From: JBOGXF01 sp050694275
GTDB lineage: Bacteria > Actinomycetota > CADDZG01 > WHSQ01
NCBI GenBank assembly: GCA_050694275.1
Contig: JBOGXF010000094.1
Location: 1 to 13,903, forward strand
Length of the DNA stretch: 13,903 bases
Direction of reading: 5' to 3'
The translations under genes were made by a program, and so were the position numbers. Below the pieces are notes generated by a model. The model made no database searches, had not been told where the DNA came from, and saw only the letters and a program-made list of their open reading frames with translations. Numbering within the stretch: position 1 is the stretch's first letter; each line of letters begins with the position of its first letter. Below, piece after piece: positions 7,528 to 13,552 of this stretch.

Positions 7528-8318
7528 ACCACCTCAGAGGTGGTCTGGTGACCACTCGACGCGTGGCCGCCGACGCGGTCGGTGAGGACCTCGCATCCTC
7601 CGTCGGTGATCGCGACCGTGTGCTCGAAGTGCGCGGCGAGGCTCCCGTCCGCCGAGACGACGGTCCATCCGTCGTCCAGCACCTTCGTGTCGGGCGCTCC
7701 CGCGATCACCATGGGCTCGATGGCGATCGTCATTCCAGGGCGCAGGACCTCTCGCCGGCCGGGAGGGCCGTGGTTGGGCACCGCCGGATCCTCGTGGAAG
7801 GAGCGTCCCACTCCGTGACCGGCGTACCCCCTGACCACCGAGAAACCGGCGCCTTCGATCACCTCCTGAGCGGCGTGACCGACGTCTCCGAGGCGGTTGC
7901 CCGGGCGGCACTGAGCGATTGCGGCCACGAGCGAAGACTCGGTCACGGATAGGAGACGTGCTGCTTCGGAGTCGATGTTCCCCACCGCGTACGTCGCGGC
8001 GTTGTCCACGTGAAAACCTTCGTAGAGGATCGCGACGTCGAGGCTCACGATGTCTCCGTCATCGAGGCGTATCGGCCCGGGTATCCCGTGCACGACGACT
8101 TCGTTGGGCGAGGTGCAGATGGCGCCGGGAAAGCCCCGGTACCCCTTCGCCGACGGCCGCGCTCCTGCGGCGAGGATCAGCTCCTCCGCGAGCGCGTCGA
8201 GCTCGGCGGTCGTGACGCCGGGGCGGACGGCAGGTCCCAGACGCTCCATGATCCCGCCCAGGATGCGGCCCCCGCGCCGCATGGCGGCGATTTCTTCGAG
8301 CGACTTGCGGTACACCAT
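7524..8318 (-). CDS. map: Type I methionine aminopeptidase
   Basis: 264 aa from ATG at 8318; removes the initiator methionine from new proteins using two divalent metals in the cytosol. All five metal ligands of the pita-bread fold are present: D94 (SLDVA), D105 (HVDNAAT), H168 (GYAGHGVG), E201 (IAIEPM) and E232 (HFEHTVAIT). The substrate-site histidine is in NEVVVHGIP. I chose this start because MVYRKSLEEIAAMRRGG matches the usual family N-terminus. The frame stays open to an ATG at 8366, but the extra 16 residues look unconserved and cover the intergenic region shared with the divergent acyl-CoA dehydrogenase. No strong Shine-Dalgarno precedes either start. It overlaps the next gene (LigD polymerase) as GTGA. 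Actinobacteria often carry more than one map copy, so this need not be the essential one. Confidence 0.92.
   Translation of the reverse strand: MVYRKSLEEIAAMRRGGRILGGIMERLGPAVRPGVTTAELDALAEELILAAGARPSAKGYRGFPGAICTSPNEVVVHGIPGPIRLDDGDIVSLDVAILYEGFHVDNAATYAVGNIDSEAARLLSVTESSLVAAIAQCRPGNRLGDVGHAAQEVIEGAGFSVVRGYAGHGVGRSFHEDPAVPNHGPPGRREVLRPGMTIAIEPMVIAGAPDTKVLDDGWTVVSADGSLAAHFEHTVAITDGGCEVLTDRVGGHASSGHQTTSEVV
7528..7544 (-). promoter_or_regulatory. Hairpin over the ribosome-binding site of the LigD-polymerase gene
   Basis: The minus strand reads ACCACCTC, one base, then GAGGTGGT, a perfect 8-bp inverted repeat immediately before the GTG start at 7527. As RNA it would fold as ACCACC / GGUGGU with a five-base loop, occupying the GAGGUGG Shine-Dalgarno. 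Ribosomes finishing the upstream aminopeptidase gene would open it. Function is inferred. Confidence 0.4.
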
Positions 8319-8378
8319 GCTGACAGTGTCCCATCGACGGGTGCCTTTGTTGTTCAGGATGCCCATTAGGAGGCAGCA

Positions 8379-9530
8379 ATGGATCTGGCCCTCACCTCCG
8401 AGCAGCAGATGATCCGCAAATCGGCCCGCGACTTCGCCGAAAAGGAGATCGCCCCGTACACGCGTGATTGGGATCGCGACGAGCGCATGGATCGCGACAT
8501 CGTCAAGAAGCTGGCCGAGGTCGGCTTTCTCGGCACGGCTATCCCCGAGAAGTACGGGGGTGGGGGCATGGACAACGTCTCCTACTGCCTGGTCATAGAG
8601 GAAGTGGGCCGAGCAGACTCGTCGGTGCGTGGCGTCGTGTCGGTCAACAACGGACTCGCCGGCAAGACGCTCCTCAAGTGGGGCACCGAGGAGCAGAAGT
8701 CGGACTGGCTCCCCCGTCTCTGTTCCGGCGACGCCCTCGGATGCTTCGGGTTGACCGAGCCGGGTTCGGGCTCCGACGCCGCGAGCCTCAAGACCAAGGC
8801 CGAGCGCGACAAGGACGGATGGGTCATCACCGGTAACAAGATGTTCATCACCAACGGAACGTGGGCAGGCCTCGCCTTGATCTTCGCGCGCACCGGCGGC
8901 CCCGGTCCCAAGGGCATCACGTGCTTTCTGGTGCCCACCGATTCCGACGGTTTCGACGCCGCCGAAGTCAAGGGCAAGCTCGGGCTGCGCGCGCAGGACA
9001 CCGGAGAGCTCGTGCTCGACGGCGTGCGCGTGCCAGACGCAAATCGGCTTGGGGATGAGGGGGAGGGCTTCAAGGTCGCGATGTCGGCGCTCGATAGCGG
9101 GCGAATGTCGCTCGCCGCAGGGTGCGTGGGGATCGCACAGGCGTGTCTCGACGCCAGCGTCACGTACGCGACCGAGCGCTCACAGTTCGATCGTCCCATC
9201 GCGCGCTTTCAGCTCGTCCAGGAGCTCATCGCCGATATCGCAGTCGAGACGGAAGCCGCCAGGCTGCTGACGTTAAAAGCCGCCTCTCTCGCCGACGCCG
9301 ATCAGAAACACACGCTCGAATCGTCCTTTGCCAAGTACTTCGCCAGCGAGGTCGCGGTGCGCGCCGCGAACGCGGCGGTGCAGGTTCACGGGGGCTACGG
9401 CTACGTCGACGAGTACCCAGTCGGAAAATATCTGCGCGACGCACGTGTTACGACGCTGTACGAGGGAACGAGCCAGATCCAGAAGCTCATCATCGGTCGC
9501 GCTCTCACCGGCGAGAACGCGTTCGCGTAG
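8379..9530 (+). CDS. Acyl-CoA dehydrogenase
   Basis: 383 aa, the normal length of soluble short/medium-chain acyl-CoA dehydrogenases. It oxidises acyl-CoA to trans-2-enoyl-CoA with FAD and passes electrons to ETF, in fatty-acid or branched-chain amino-acid breakdown. Visible signatures: N-terminal helical domain (LTSEQQMIRKSARDFAEKEI), the FAD/substrate motif CFGLTEPGSGSDAA (122-135), VITGNKMFITNG (149-160), YATERSQFDRPIARFQLVQ, the VQVHGGYGYVDEYPVGKYLRD segment, and the catalytic base E362 in YEGTSQIQ near the C-terminus, the position used by short-chain (butyryl-type) enzymes. AGGAGG shortly before the ATG fixes the start. The EamA transporter gene begins 14 bp after its stop, probably in one transcript. 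Exact chain-length preference cannot be read from the sequence. Confidence 0.95.
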   Translation: MDLALTSEQQMIRKSARDFAEKEIAPYTRDWDRDERMDRDIVKKLAEVGFLGTAIPEKYGGGGMDNVSYCLVIEEVGRADSSVRGVVSVNNGLAGKTLLKWGTEEQKSDWLPRLCSGDALGCFGLTEPGSGSDAASLKTKAERDKDGWVITGNKMFITNGTWAGLALIFARTGGPGPKGITCFLVPTDSDGFDAAEVKGKLGLRAQDTGELVLDGVRVPDANRLGDEGEGFKVAMSALDSGRMSLAAGCVGIAQACLDASVTYATERSQFDRPIARFQLVQELIADIAVETEAARLLTLKAASLADADQKHTLESSFAKYFASEVAVRAANAAVQVHGGYGYVDEYPVGKYLRDARVTTLYEGTSQIQKLIIGRALTGENAFA

Positions 9531-9544
9531 CGCCAGGTCCGGCC

Positions 9545-10441
9545 ATGGCAGTCGTCCTCGGTCTCGCCGCCGCGCTCACCTACGGGGTCGCCGATTTCAT
9601 CGGTGGCTTCATGACGCGACGCGCTGACGTTTTCACCGTCGTCTTGCTCTCGCAGATGATCGGGTCGAGCCTCATGCTCGCTGCGCTCCCGTGGTTCCTG
9701 GACGACGCCGCGACGGGACAAGCCCTCGGTTTCGGGGCCGCGGCCGGGGTCGGCGGCGCAACCGGCGTGATCTTGCTCTATCGCGGGCTCGCGGTCGGAA
9801 GGATGAGCGTCGTGGCACCGGTCACCGCGGTCGAGGCGGCGAGCGTTCCGGTGCTGTTCGGACTCTCGACCGGGGAACGCCCGTCGGGGGCGGCTCTGGT
9901 CGGGGTGGCGATCGCCCTCGTGGCCGTGGCGCTCGTGTCGTCGGCCTCCGACCCCCACGGCGCCAGCGGGCTACCGGGACGGCGGTGGGCCGGCGTTCCG
10001 GAAGCGCTCGGAGCCGGCCTCGGCTTCGGGGCGTTCTTCATCCTCCTCAACGAGGGCGGCGCGCACACGGGTCTGTGGCCCTTGGTGGCGGCGCGTCTGT
10101 CCTCGCTTGTCCTGGTTGGGGGCGCCGCGCTCTTAACTCGCCGCCCGCTGCGGCCTCCCACAGGAACCGGCCGCGGTATCGCCGCGGCCGGCGTGCTCGA
10201 CGTGACGGCAAACCTCTGCTACCTGCTTGCGACCCGCAGGGGGCTTCTGTCGATCGTTGCCGTACTCACCTCCATGTATCCGGCAAGCACGGTGATCCTC
10301 GCCCGTGCAGTGCTCCACGAGCGCTTCCGCCCCTCGCAGGTAGCGGGCCTCGCATGCGCCGTAGTGGGCATCGCCCTGATCGCGTTGGGCTGGTCACACG
10401 TAGCAGGACATCGTTCCGCTTTCCATAGCGGGGGTTCCTAG
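9545..10441 (+). CDS. EamA/DMT-family transporter with IS-derived C-terminus
   Basis: 298 aa, about ten hydrophobic helices in two homologous EamA halves (first ~1-130, second ~150-282), as in drug/metabolite transporters of the inner membrane. The conserved fold ends at GIALIALGW. An upstream-extended frame overlapping the acyl-CoA dehydrogenase was rejected; MAVVLGLAAALTYGVADF is the natural start of helix 1, although its ribosome-binding site is weak. It lies 14 bp after the dehydrogenase gene, suggesting co-expression. The last residues, from about V286 (VAGHRSAFHSGGS), are encoded by the left end of the IS-B element, whose outer repeat begins at 10400. The TAG stop is the CTAG of IS-B's second repeat. 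The native tail was therefore replaced, apparently without losing a helix. Substrate unknown. Confidence 0.88.
   Translation: MAVVLGLAAALTYGVADFIGGFMTRRADVFTVVLLSQMIGSSLMLAALPWFLDDAATGQALGFGAAAGVGGATGVILLYRGLAVGRMSVVAPVTAVEAASVPVLFGLSTGERPSGAALVGVAIALVAVALVSSASDPHGASGLPGRRWAGVPEALGAGLGFGAFFILLNEGGAHTGLWPLVAARLSSLVLVGGAALLTRRPLRPPTGTGRGIAAAGVLDVTANLCYLLATRRGLLSIVAVLTSMYPASTVILARAVLHERFRPSQVAGLACAVVGIALIALGWSHVAGHRSAFHSGGS
10400..10418. repeat. IS-B left outermost end repeat (inside the EamA reading frame)
   Basis: GTAGCAGGACATCGTTCCG matches the IS-B repeat CTAGCATCACATCGTTCCG at 16 of 19 positions, including an exact ACATCGTTCCG. It lies in the EamA coding frame, showing that IS-B's left end reaches here. 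Confidence 0.75.
10437..10441. repeat. Target-site duplication of IS-A, left copy (CCTAG)
   Basis: CCTAG here and at 12169-12173 flank IS-A. If the duplication is four bases it is CTAG. The TAG is also the stop codon of the EamA gene. Confidence 0.7.
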
Positions 10442-10455
10442 TGGGCAGCCGCCAA

Positions 10456-10506
10456 GACATCGTAGACACTTTTCTCTAGCTTCAAACCGCCACGACATCG
10501 TAGACA
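10456..10506. repeat. IS-A left-end tandem transposase-site repeats
   Basis: GACATCGTAGACA occurs at 10456-10468 and again at 10494-10506, 38 bp apart. AAACCGCCA-like sequence precedes the inner copy, as at the opposite end. Probable transposase-binding sites. Confidence 0.8.
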
Positions 10507-10558
10507 GATTGGACACCTGAACCTCCATCAAGCATCTTGCACTGCACCCGTAAGAAAC

Positions 10559-10780
10559 TCAATGATCCTCTTCGGAGCCAGTTCCGTAACGCCGTTTGAG
10601 CTCGGTTTTGAGAAGCTCGTTCTGCACTCGCAGCCGACACAGTCGCGCGCGTTCGCGCGTCAACTGCGCGCGCACGATCCTTATGAGCTTGAATCGCGTC
10701 AACCTGGTAATAGACGTCGGCGTCGAACGCGGTGGTCCCGAGTCGCGTGCGCCGCGGCCTGGCTGTGAGGTGGCGCTCAT
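10559..10780 (-). CDS. IS-A accessory small protein, basic with a leucine-zipper-like helix
   Basis: 73 aa. Its ATG overlaps the TGA stop of the IS-A transposase as ATGA, the normal arrangement of translationally coupled genes, which is the main reason for calling it. The N-terminal ~25 residues are Ser/Pro/Arg-rich and probably disordered. Residues ~26-68 form a predicted long helix, rich in Arg at first (RLTRFKLIRIVRAQL), then with Leu, Leu, Asn, Leu at seven-residue spacing (LTRERAR, LCRLRVQ, NELLKTE, LKRRYG), like a short bZIP-style dimerisation helix next to a basic region. The tail is acidic (GSEEDH). I know no named family. It could be a DNA-binding partner or a regulator of the transposase; both are inferences. 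A longer overlapping frame (10482-10811) looks less protein-like. Confidence 0.55.
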   Translation of the reverse strand: MSATSQPGRGARDSGPPRSTPTSITRLTRFKLIRIVRAQLTRERARLCRLRVQNELLKTELKRRYGTGSEEDH

Positions 10781-12036
10781 CGCGGCACCAGCGGTTGGGT
10801 GACGGGTTCATCCAGCGCGAAGCGATGACGTTTGATCACGCGTCCGGCGAGCTTCACGGTGAGAGTGCGGCGCGCGGTTGCGAGCGTCGCGGTGACGTAC
10901 TGGTTGGCGTAACGGCGACCCACGAAGAAGCTCCGGCCGGAGATAGAGATGGCGCCGTCGTCTGCGACTAGGCGGATCCATGTGATGCGCCCGCTGGCGA
11001 GCGGCAGACGCAGCTGTCTCTTGGCGTCCCGGTAGGTGTCGAGGGAGAACCCGGCCGGAAGCCGGCGCAGGTCTCCGTTCATGGACGCAAGCAGCTCTGC
11101 TGGGTGCAGCGTGCCGTGGTCCTTGGCGCGTAGCTGAGGGTGAGGACGCGCGTGCATGAACCAGGTCTCGAAGCGCTCCGAGGTGGCCCTTAATGACGCG
11201 AGGGTCTTGACCCGAAAGCGGCGCAGGACGCGGTCCTGCCACAGAGAGTTGAAGCTCTCGACGTGGGGCTGGCGACCGGGCTCGCCCGCGGGGATGAACA
11301 CGACCTCAGCGCCCAGCAGCAGGGCGAGGCGGACCGGGGCGGTGAAGCGCTCGGGCTTGCCGGGGAACCCGGCGAGCGCCATCTCGTTGTCGACCTGCCA
11401 CACGCGCGGCACCCCGAGCCGCGCCCAGGCGCATTCGATGAGGTAGCGGCAATAGGCGTCGGCGCCGCGTTCGGGGCTCTGCCAGCAGGCGATCCCGCCC
11501 CCGGCGACGTCGACGGTGTGGTAGCTGAAGAACCGCAGCGGGCCGCGGCGCCTCGCGATGTGACGCGGACCGACGACGTCGGACTGCTGGACGTCCCCGG
11601 GCCGTCGCGCTCTCGGGGATGGGAACGGCCTCGGATCGGAGCCGGAGCGCTTGGCCCGCGGCGGCCGGGTGAAGCCCGCGCGGGCGACGGTCCGCTCGAT
11701 GGTGCGTTCCGACGGGATGTCCTTTTCACCGGCGACGTGGAGCTCCCACGCGATCGCGTCGGCGCCCACTCCCGCGAAACGCCGACGCGGCCCTCGCTTG
11801 GCGAGCGCGCGCCGCGCCGACAGGATCTTTTTGACCATCGCGGCAGAGGTTGCCCGGGGTGAGCGGTGCGGGGCCCGCGAACGATCGCGCAGCGCGGCAT
11901 GGCCTCCGGTGTCATAGCGTGCCTTGGTTGCGTATACCCACGCGCGGCTTCGGCCCAACCTGGCCGCAATGTCCGTCGCATTCGTCCCTGCCTGAAGTGC
12001 TTCCACCGCGCGGCGGCGGCGTTCATACTCGGTCAC
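10777..12036 (-). CDS. IS-A transposase, IS481-like DDE
   Basis: 419 aa from GTG at 12036. Residues ~1-50 are a helix-turn-helix (AVEALQAG...DIAARLGRSRAWVYATKARY), followed by a second DNA-binding segment and a retroviral-integrase-type core with D153 (QQSDVVGPRHI), D216 (QVDNEMA) and E260 (PHVESFNSLW), so the catalytic triad is intact. The C-terminal barrel contains FFVGRRYANQYVTATL. It cuts the element ends and joins them to target DNA. I prefer the GTG at 12036 because AGGAGG precedes it by five bases; the in-frame GTG at 12042 overlaps that site. An inverted repeat that would mask the ribosome-binding site lies immediately upstream. The gene's stop overlaps the start of the small accessory gene. 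Related to the IS-B transposase by fold and shared motifs (VGPRH, YVTATL), but clearly divergent. Looks functional. Confidence 0.88.
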   Translation of the reverse strand: MTEYERRRRAVEALQAGTNATDIAARLGRSRAWVYATKARYDTGGHAALRDRSRAPHRSPRATSAAMVKKILSARRALAKRGPRRRFAGVGADAIAWELHVAGEKDIPSERTIERTVARAGFTRPPRAKRSGSDPRPFPSPRARRPGDVQQSDVVGPRHIARRRGPLRFFSYHTVDVAGGGIACWQSPERGADAYCRYLIECAWARLGVPRVWQVDNEMALAGFPGKPERFTAPVRLALLLGAEVVFIPAGEPGRQPHVESFNSLWQDRVLRRFRVKTLASLRATSERFETWFMHARPHPQLRAKDHGTLHPAELLASMNGDLRRLPAGFSLDTYRDAKRQLRLPLASGRITWIRLVADDGAISISGRSFFVGRRYANQYVTATLATARRTLTVKLAGRVIKRHRFALDEPVTQPLVPR

Positions 12037-12085
12037 GGGCACCTCCTCCTCATCCAGTTGGTCCTGGTGTGGAGGCTAGGTGCCC
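12037..12085 (-). promoter_or_regulatory. mRNA hairpin masking the IS-A transposase ribosome-binding site
   Basis: On the minus strand GGGCACCT (12085-12078) pairs perfectly with AGGTGCCC (12044-12037), and after a two-base bulge CCTCC (12075-12071) pairs with GGAGG (12049-12045). The apical region holds a further CCAG/CTGG pair. The stem contains the Shine-Dalgarno and abuts the GTG start. Many IS elements limit transposase translation from incoming transcripts in this way; that role is inferred here. Confidence 0.65.
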
Positions 12086-12116
12086 TCTTCGTTCGGCCGC
12101 GGATTTGGCGGCCGAA

Positions 12117-12157
12117 TGTCTACGATGTGTTGGCGGTTTTACTGTCTACGATGTCTT
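12117..12157. repeat. IS-A right-end tandem transposase-site repeats
   Basis: TGTCTACGATGT at 12117-12128 (inner) and TGTCTACGATGTCTT at 12143-12157 (outer), inverted relative to the left-end copies and 26 bp apart. GGCGGTTTT lies between them, mirroring the AAACCGCC of the left end. Confidence 0.8.
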
Positions 12158-12168
12158 GTCGGGAACCC

Positions 12169-12173
12169 CCTAG
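12169..12173. repeat. Target-site duplication of IS-A, right copy (CCTAG)
   Basis: Direct repeat of the bases at 10437-10441. Its CTAG is the first four bases of IS-B's second left-end repeat. Confidence 0.7.
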
Positions 12174-12223
12174 CATCACATCGTTCCGGGCATAGCCGGA
12201 TTTTCTAGCATCACATCGTTCCG
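12170..12223. repeat. IS-B left-end repeats 2 and 3
   Basis: CTAGCATCACATCGTTCCG is present twice and identical, at 12170-12188 and 12205-12223, 35 bp apart. The 16-base spacer ends GGATTTT, similar to the spacer between the two inner right-end copies. Confidence 0.85.
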
Positions 12224-12232
12224 GGTGAACGG

Positions 12233-13399
12233 TCAGCGTTTCAAGGGAAAGGGGGTCTCGCTGCTCCAAGAATGACCTTCGGCTTCCAGCTCCATCCTCT
12301 GTGTCCGCACGTGAAGGGTCGCCGTGACGTAGCGATGCACCAGCTCCTCGGGCATCTCGATCTTGGAGCCGAGGACCTTGAGGAGACGGTCGGACCGGAT
12401 CAGCCGCACGAACTCGACGATGCCGCGTCGCGGCAGCGCAGTTGGGATCACGAAGCCGGGGTCGAGAGAGCGGGGCGTGAATCTGATCCTTTGTTCCCAC
12501 TCGTCTGGGGTCGCGCCCTTGAGAATCGAGTAACGATGGTGGGAGTTGTGGAACCTCTCGAACGCGCGCGCTCGCCTCTTCAGGTGTGCGATGTCGGTGA
12601 AGCGCTCGGTGCGGAAGAAGCGCTTGTCGAAGACGTCGTTGAAGTGCTCGACGACGGGATTGCGCCACGGTTCGCCGAATGGGATGAAGCGCACCCTTAT
12701 GCCGAGAGCGAGGCAGGTCCACACCGGCACGGCGAGCTGGCGCCCGCGGCCCTGGATGGTGAGCCCGTTATCGAACTTCGCCCTGACAGGAAGCCCGAGT
12801 CGGCGCCACAGCCTGACGAGCCCACCGGCGACCTCCCACTCCTCCTTGCTGGCAAGAATCTCTATCGCGGAGCGATGCCTTCCGAGGTCGACCGCGTTGA
12901 GGGCATAGAAGGGGATGCCTCCTTCGAGGTGACGAGGGCCGACGAGGTCGATCTCGTGGATAGCGTTGGGCTTTAGGAGCAGCGGCGCGGCGGGATACGG
13001 AGTCCCCTTGGGGACGTAGCGATTACGGGCGCGGCGCTTGGGGACGCCAGCGCGTCTGAGGATGCGATCGATGGTCCACGCCTCGGGTGGGACCACCCCG
13101 AGCTTTTCCATCTCCCACGCGATCGCCACCGCGCCCACCTGGGCCCAGGGATCGGCCATGAGGCGAGCGCGTATCTCGAGGACCATGGCCTCGATGTCTG
13201 ATGACGTTTGGCGGGCCTGTGTCTTGGGGGCGCGCGATCGGTCCACTACCCAGTCGTCGTCTACGGGGTCGTAGCGCGCCACCCATTTGCGCACCCACCG
13301 GTCGCTGCGTCCGAGGTCGGCCGCCACCTTGGCCGGTGGCTCTCCTTTGAGCACGCGAAACACGGCCTCGCGTCGCGCTTGTTCCTCCGAGTTGGCCAT
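12233..13399 (-). CDS. IS-B transposase, IS481-like DDE
   Basis: 388 aa. N-terminal helix-turn-helix (AVFRVLKGEPPAKVAADLGRSDRWVRKWVARY fold, residues ~10-45), a second helical segment (~68-125), then the integrase core with D151 (HEIDLVGPRHL), D210 (AKFDNGL) and E251 (PVVEHFNDVFDKRF), so the DDE triad is complete. The C-terminal domain contains LVHRYVTATLHVRTQRMEL, parallel to YVTATL in the IS-A enzyme. It performs cleavage and strand transfer at the IS-B ends. The ATG is preceded at four bases by AGGAGG, but that site lies in one arm of a perfect 11-bp inverted repeat. No frameshift or stop is seen, so the protein could still be made. However, IS-A disrupts its left end, which may stop IS-B from moving unless the remaining repeats suffice. 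Confidence 0.88.
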   Translation of the reverse strand: MANSEEQARREAVFRVLKGEPPAKVAADLGRSDRWVRKWVARYDPVDDDWVVDRSRAPKTQARQTSSDIEAMVLEIRARLMADPWAQVGAVAIAWEMEKLGVVPPEAWTIDRILRRAGVPKRRARNRYVPKGTPYPAAPLLLKPNAIHEIDLVGPRHLEGGIPFYALNAVDLGRHRSAIEILASKEEWEVAGGLVRLWRRLGLPVRAKFDNGLTIQGRGRQLAVPVWTCLALGIRVRFIPFGEPWRNPVVEHFNDVFDKRFFRTERFTDIAHLKRRARAFERFHNSHHRYSILKGATPDEWEQRIRFTPRSLDPGFVIPTALPRRGIVEFVRLIRSDRLLKVLGSKIEMPEELVHRYVTATLHVRTQRMELEAEGHSWSSETPFPLKR

Positions 13400-13403
13400 C
13401 TCC

Positions 13404-13435
13404 CCTCCTGGCTCGAACTGCGTTGAGCCAGGAGG
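13404..13435 (-). promoter_or_regulatory. Perfect 11-bp hairpin masking the IS-B transposase ribosome-binding site
   Basis: The minus strand reads CCTCCTGGCTC, a ten-base loop, then GAGCCAGGAGG, followed by GGAG and the ATG. The second arm contains the AGGAGG Shine-Dalgarno, fully paired in the stem. A transcript reading in from outside would keep translation closed, as known for other IS families. Function inferred; the repeat is seen directly. Confidence 0.75.
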
Positions 13436-13461
13436 CTGGCACGCCTTCCTGACAGGTGAAG

Positions 13462-13540
13462 CGGAACGATGTGGTGCTAGAAATCGGGTCTATCGGCGGA
13501 ACGATGTGATGCTATGTACGACGGAACGATGTGGTGCTAG
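13462..13540. repeat. IS-B right-end repeats (three copies)
   Basis: CGGAACGATGTGGTGCTAG at 13462-13480 and 13522-13540, and CGGAACGATGTGATGCTAT at 13497-13515. They are inverted relative to the left-end array; starts are 35 and 25 bp apart. Probable multiple transposase-binding sites. Confidence 0.85.
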
Positions 13541-13552
13541 CTGTCAGCTAGG

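Larger units (their letters stand above)
10442..12168 (-). mobile_element. IS-A: IS481-like element inserted in the left end of IS-B
   Basis: About 1.73 kb, flanked by CCTAG at 10437-10441 and 12169-12173, a probable 4-5 bp target duplication. The duplicated bases are the start of IS-B's second end repeat, so removing IS-A restores that repeat. Each end has two copies of GACATCGTAGACA or its core; the imperfect outer ~27 bp of the two ends (TGGGcagCCGcCAAGACATC... against GGGG...CCGaCAAGACATC...) are inverted repeats. It encodes a DDE transposase and a small overlapping gene, both on the minus strand. Nesting shows that IS-A arrived after IS-B. Confidence 0.82.
10394..13546 (-). mobile_element. 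IS-B: IS481-like element with three end repeats per end, interrupted by IS-A
   Basis: The element contains the transposase gene at 12233-13399 and is bounded by arrays of a 19-bp repeat (CTAGCATCACATCGTTCCG and variants). Left copies: 10400-10418, one split between 10438-10441 and 12174-12188 by IS-A, and 12205-12223. Right copies, inverted: 13462-13480, 13497-13515, 13522-13540. Removing IS-A and one CCTAG gives an element of about 1.4 kb. The inverted ends can be aligned out to TCACA/TGACA (10394 and 13546), but the exact tips are uncertain by ~10 bp. Candidate target duplications are GGTCACA (10392-10398 and 13551-13557, exact) or GCTGG/GCTAG (imperfect). It sits between the convergent EamA gene and ABC-F remnant. 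Confidence 0.75.

Noticed and set aside
6349..7551. 400-codon plus-strand frame over the LigD-polymerase gene
   Set aside because: Shadow; the catalytic motifs and coupled start are on the minus strand.
8319..8366. Upstream start for the methionine aminopeptidase
   Set aside because: The extra 16 residues do not resemble the family N-terminus and lie in the divergent promoter region; no ribosome-binding site.
9122..9544. N-terminal extension of the EamA frame into the acyl-CoA dehydrogenase gene
   Set aside because: The extension is low-quality Arg-rich sequence overlapping a confident gene; the transporter begins naturally at the ATG at 9545.
10482..10811. 109-codon minus-strand frame in IS-A
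   Set aside because: Overlaps the end repeats and the transposase; the 73-aa frame with the ATGA overlap is the better candidate.
12272..12976. 234-codon plus-strand frame inside the IS-B transposase
   Set aside because: Antisense shadow of an intact DDE transposase.
10400..13540. Short spaced repeats considered as a CRISPR array
   Set aside because: The copies sit in inverted orientation at the two ends of a transposase gene with short, unequal spacers, which fits transposon ends, not CRISPR.
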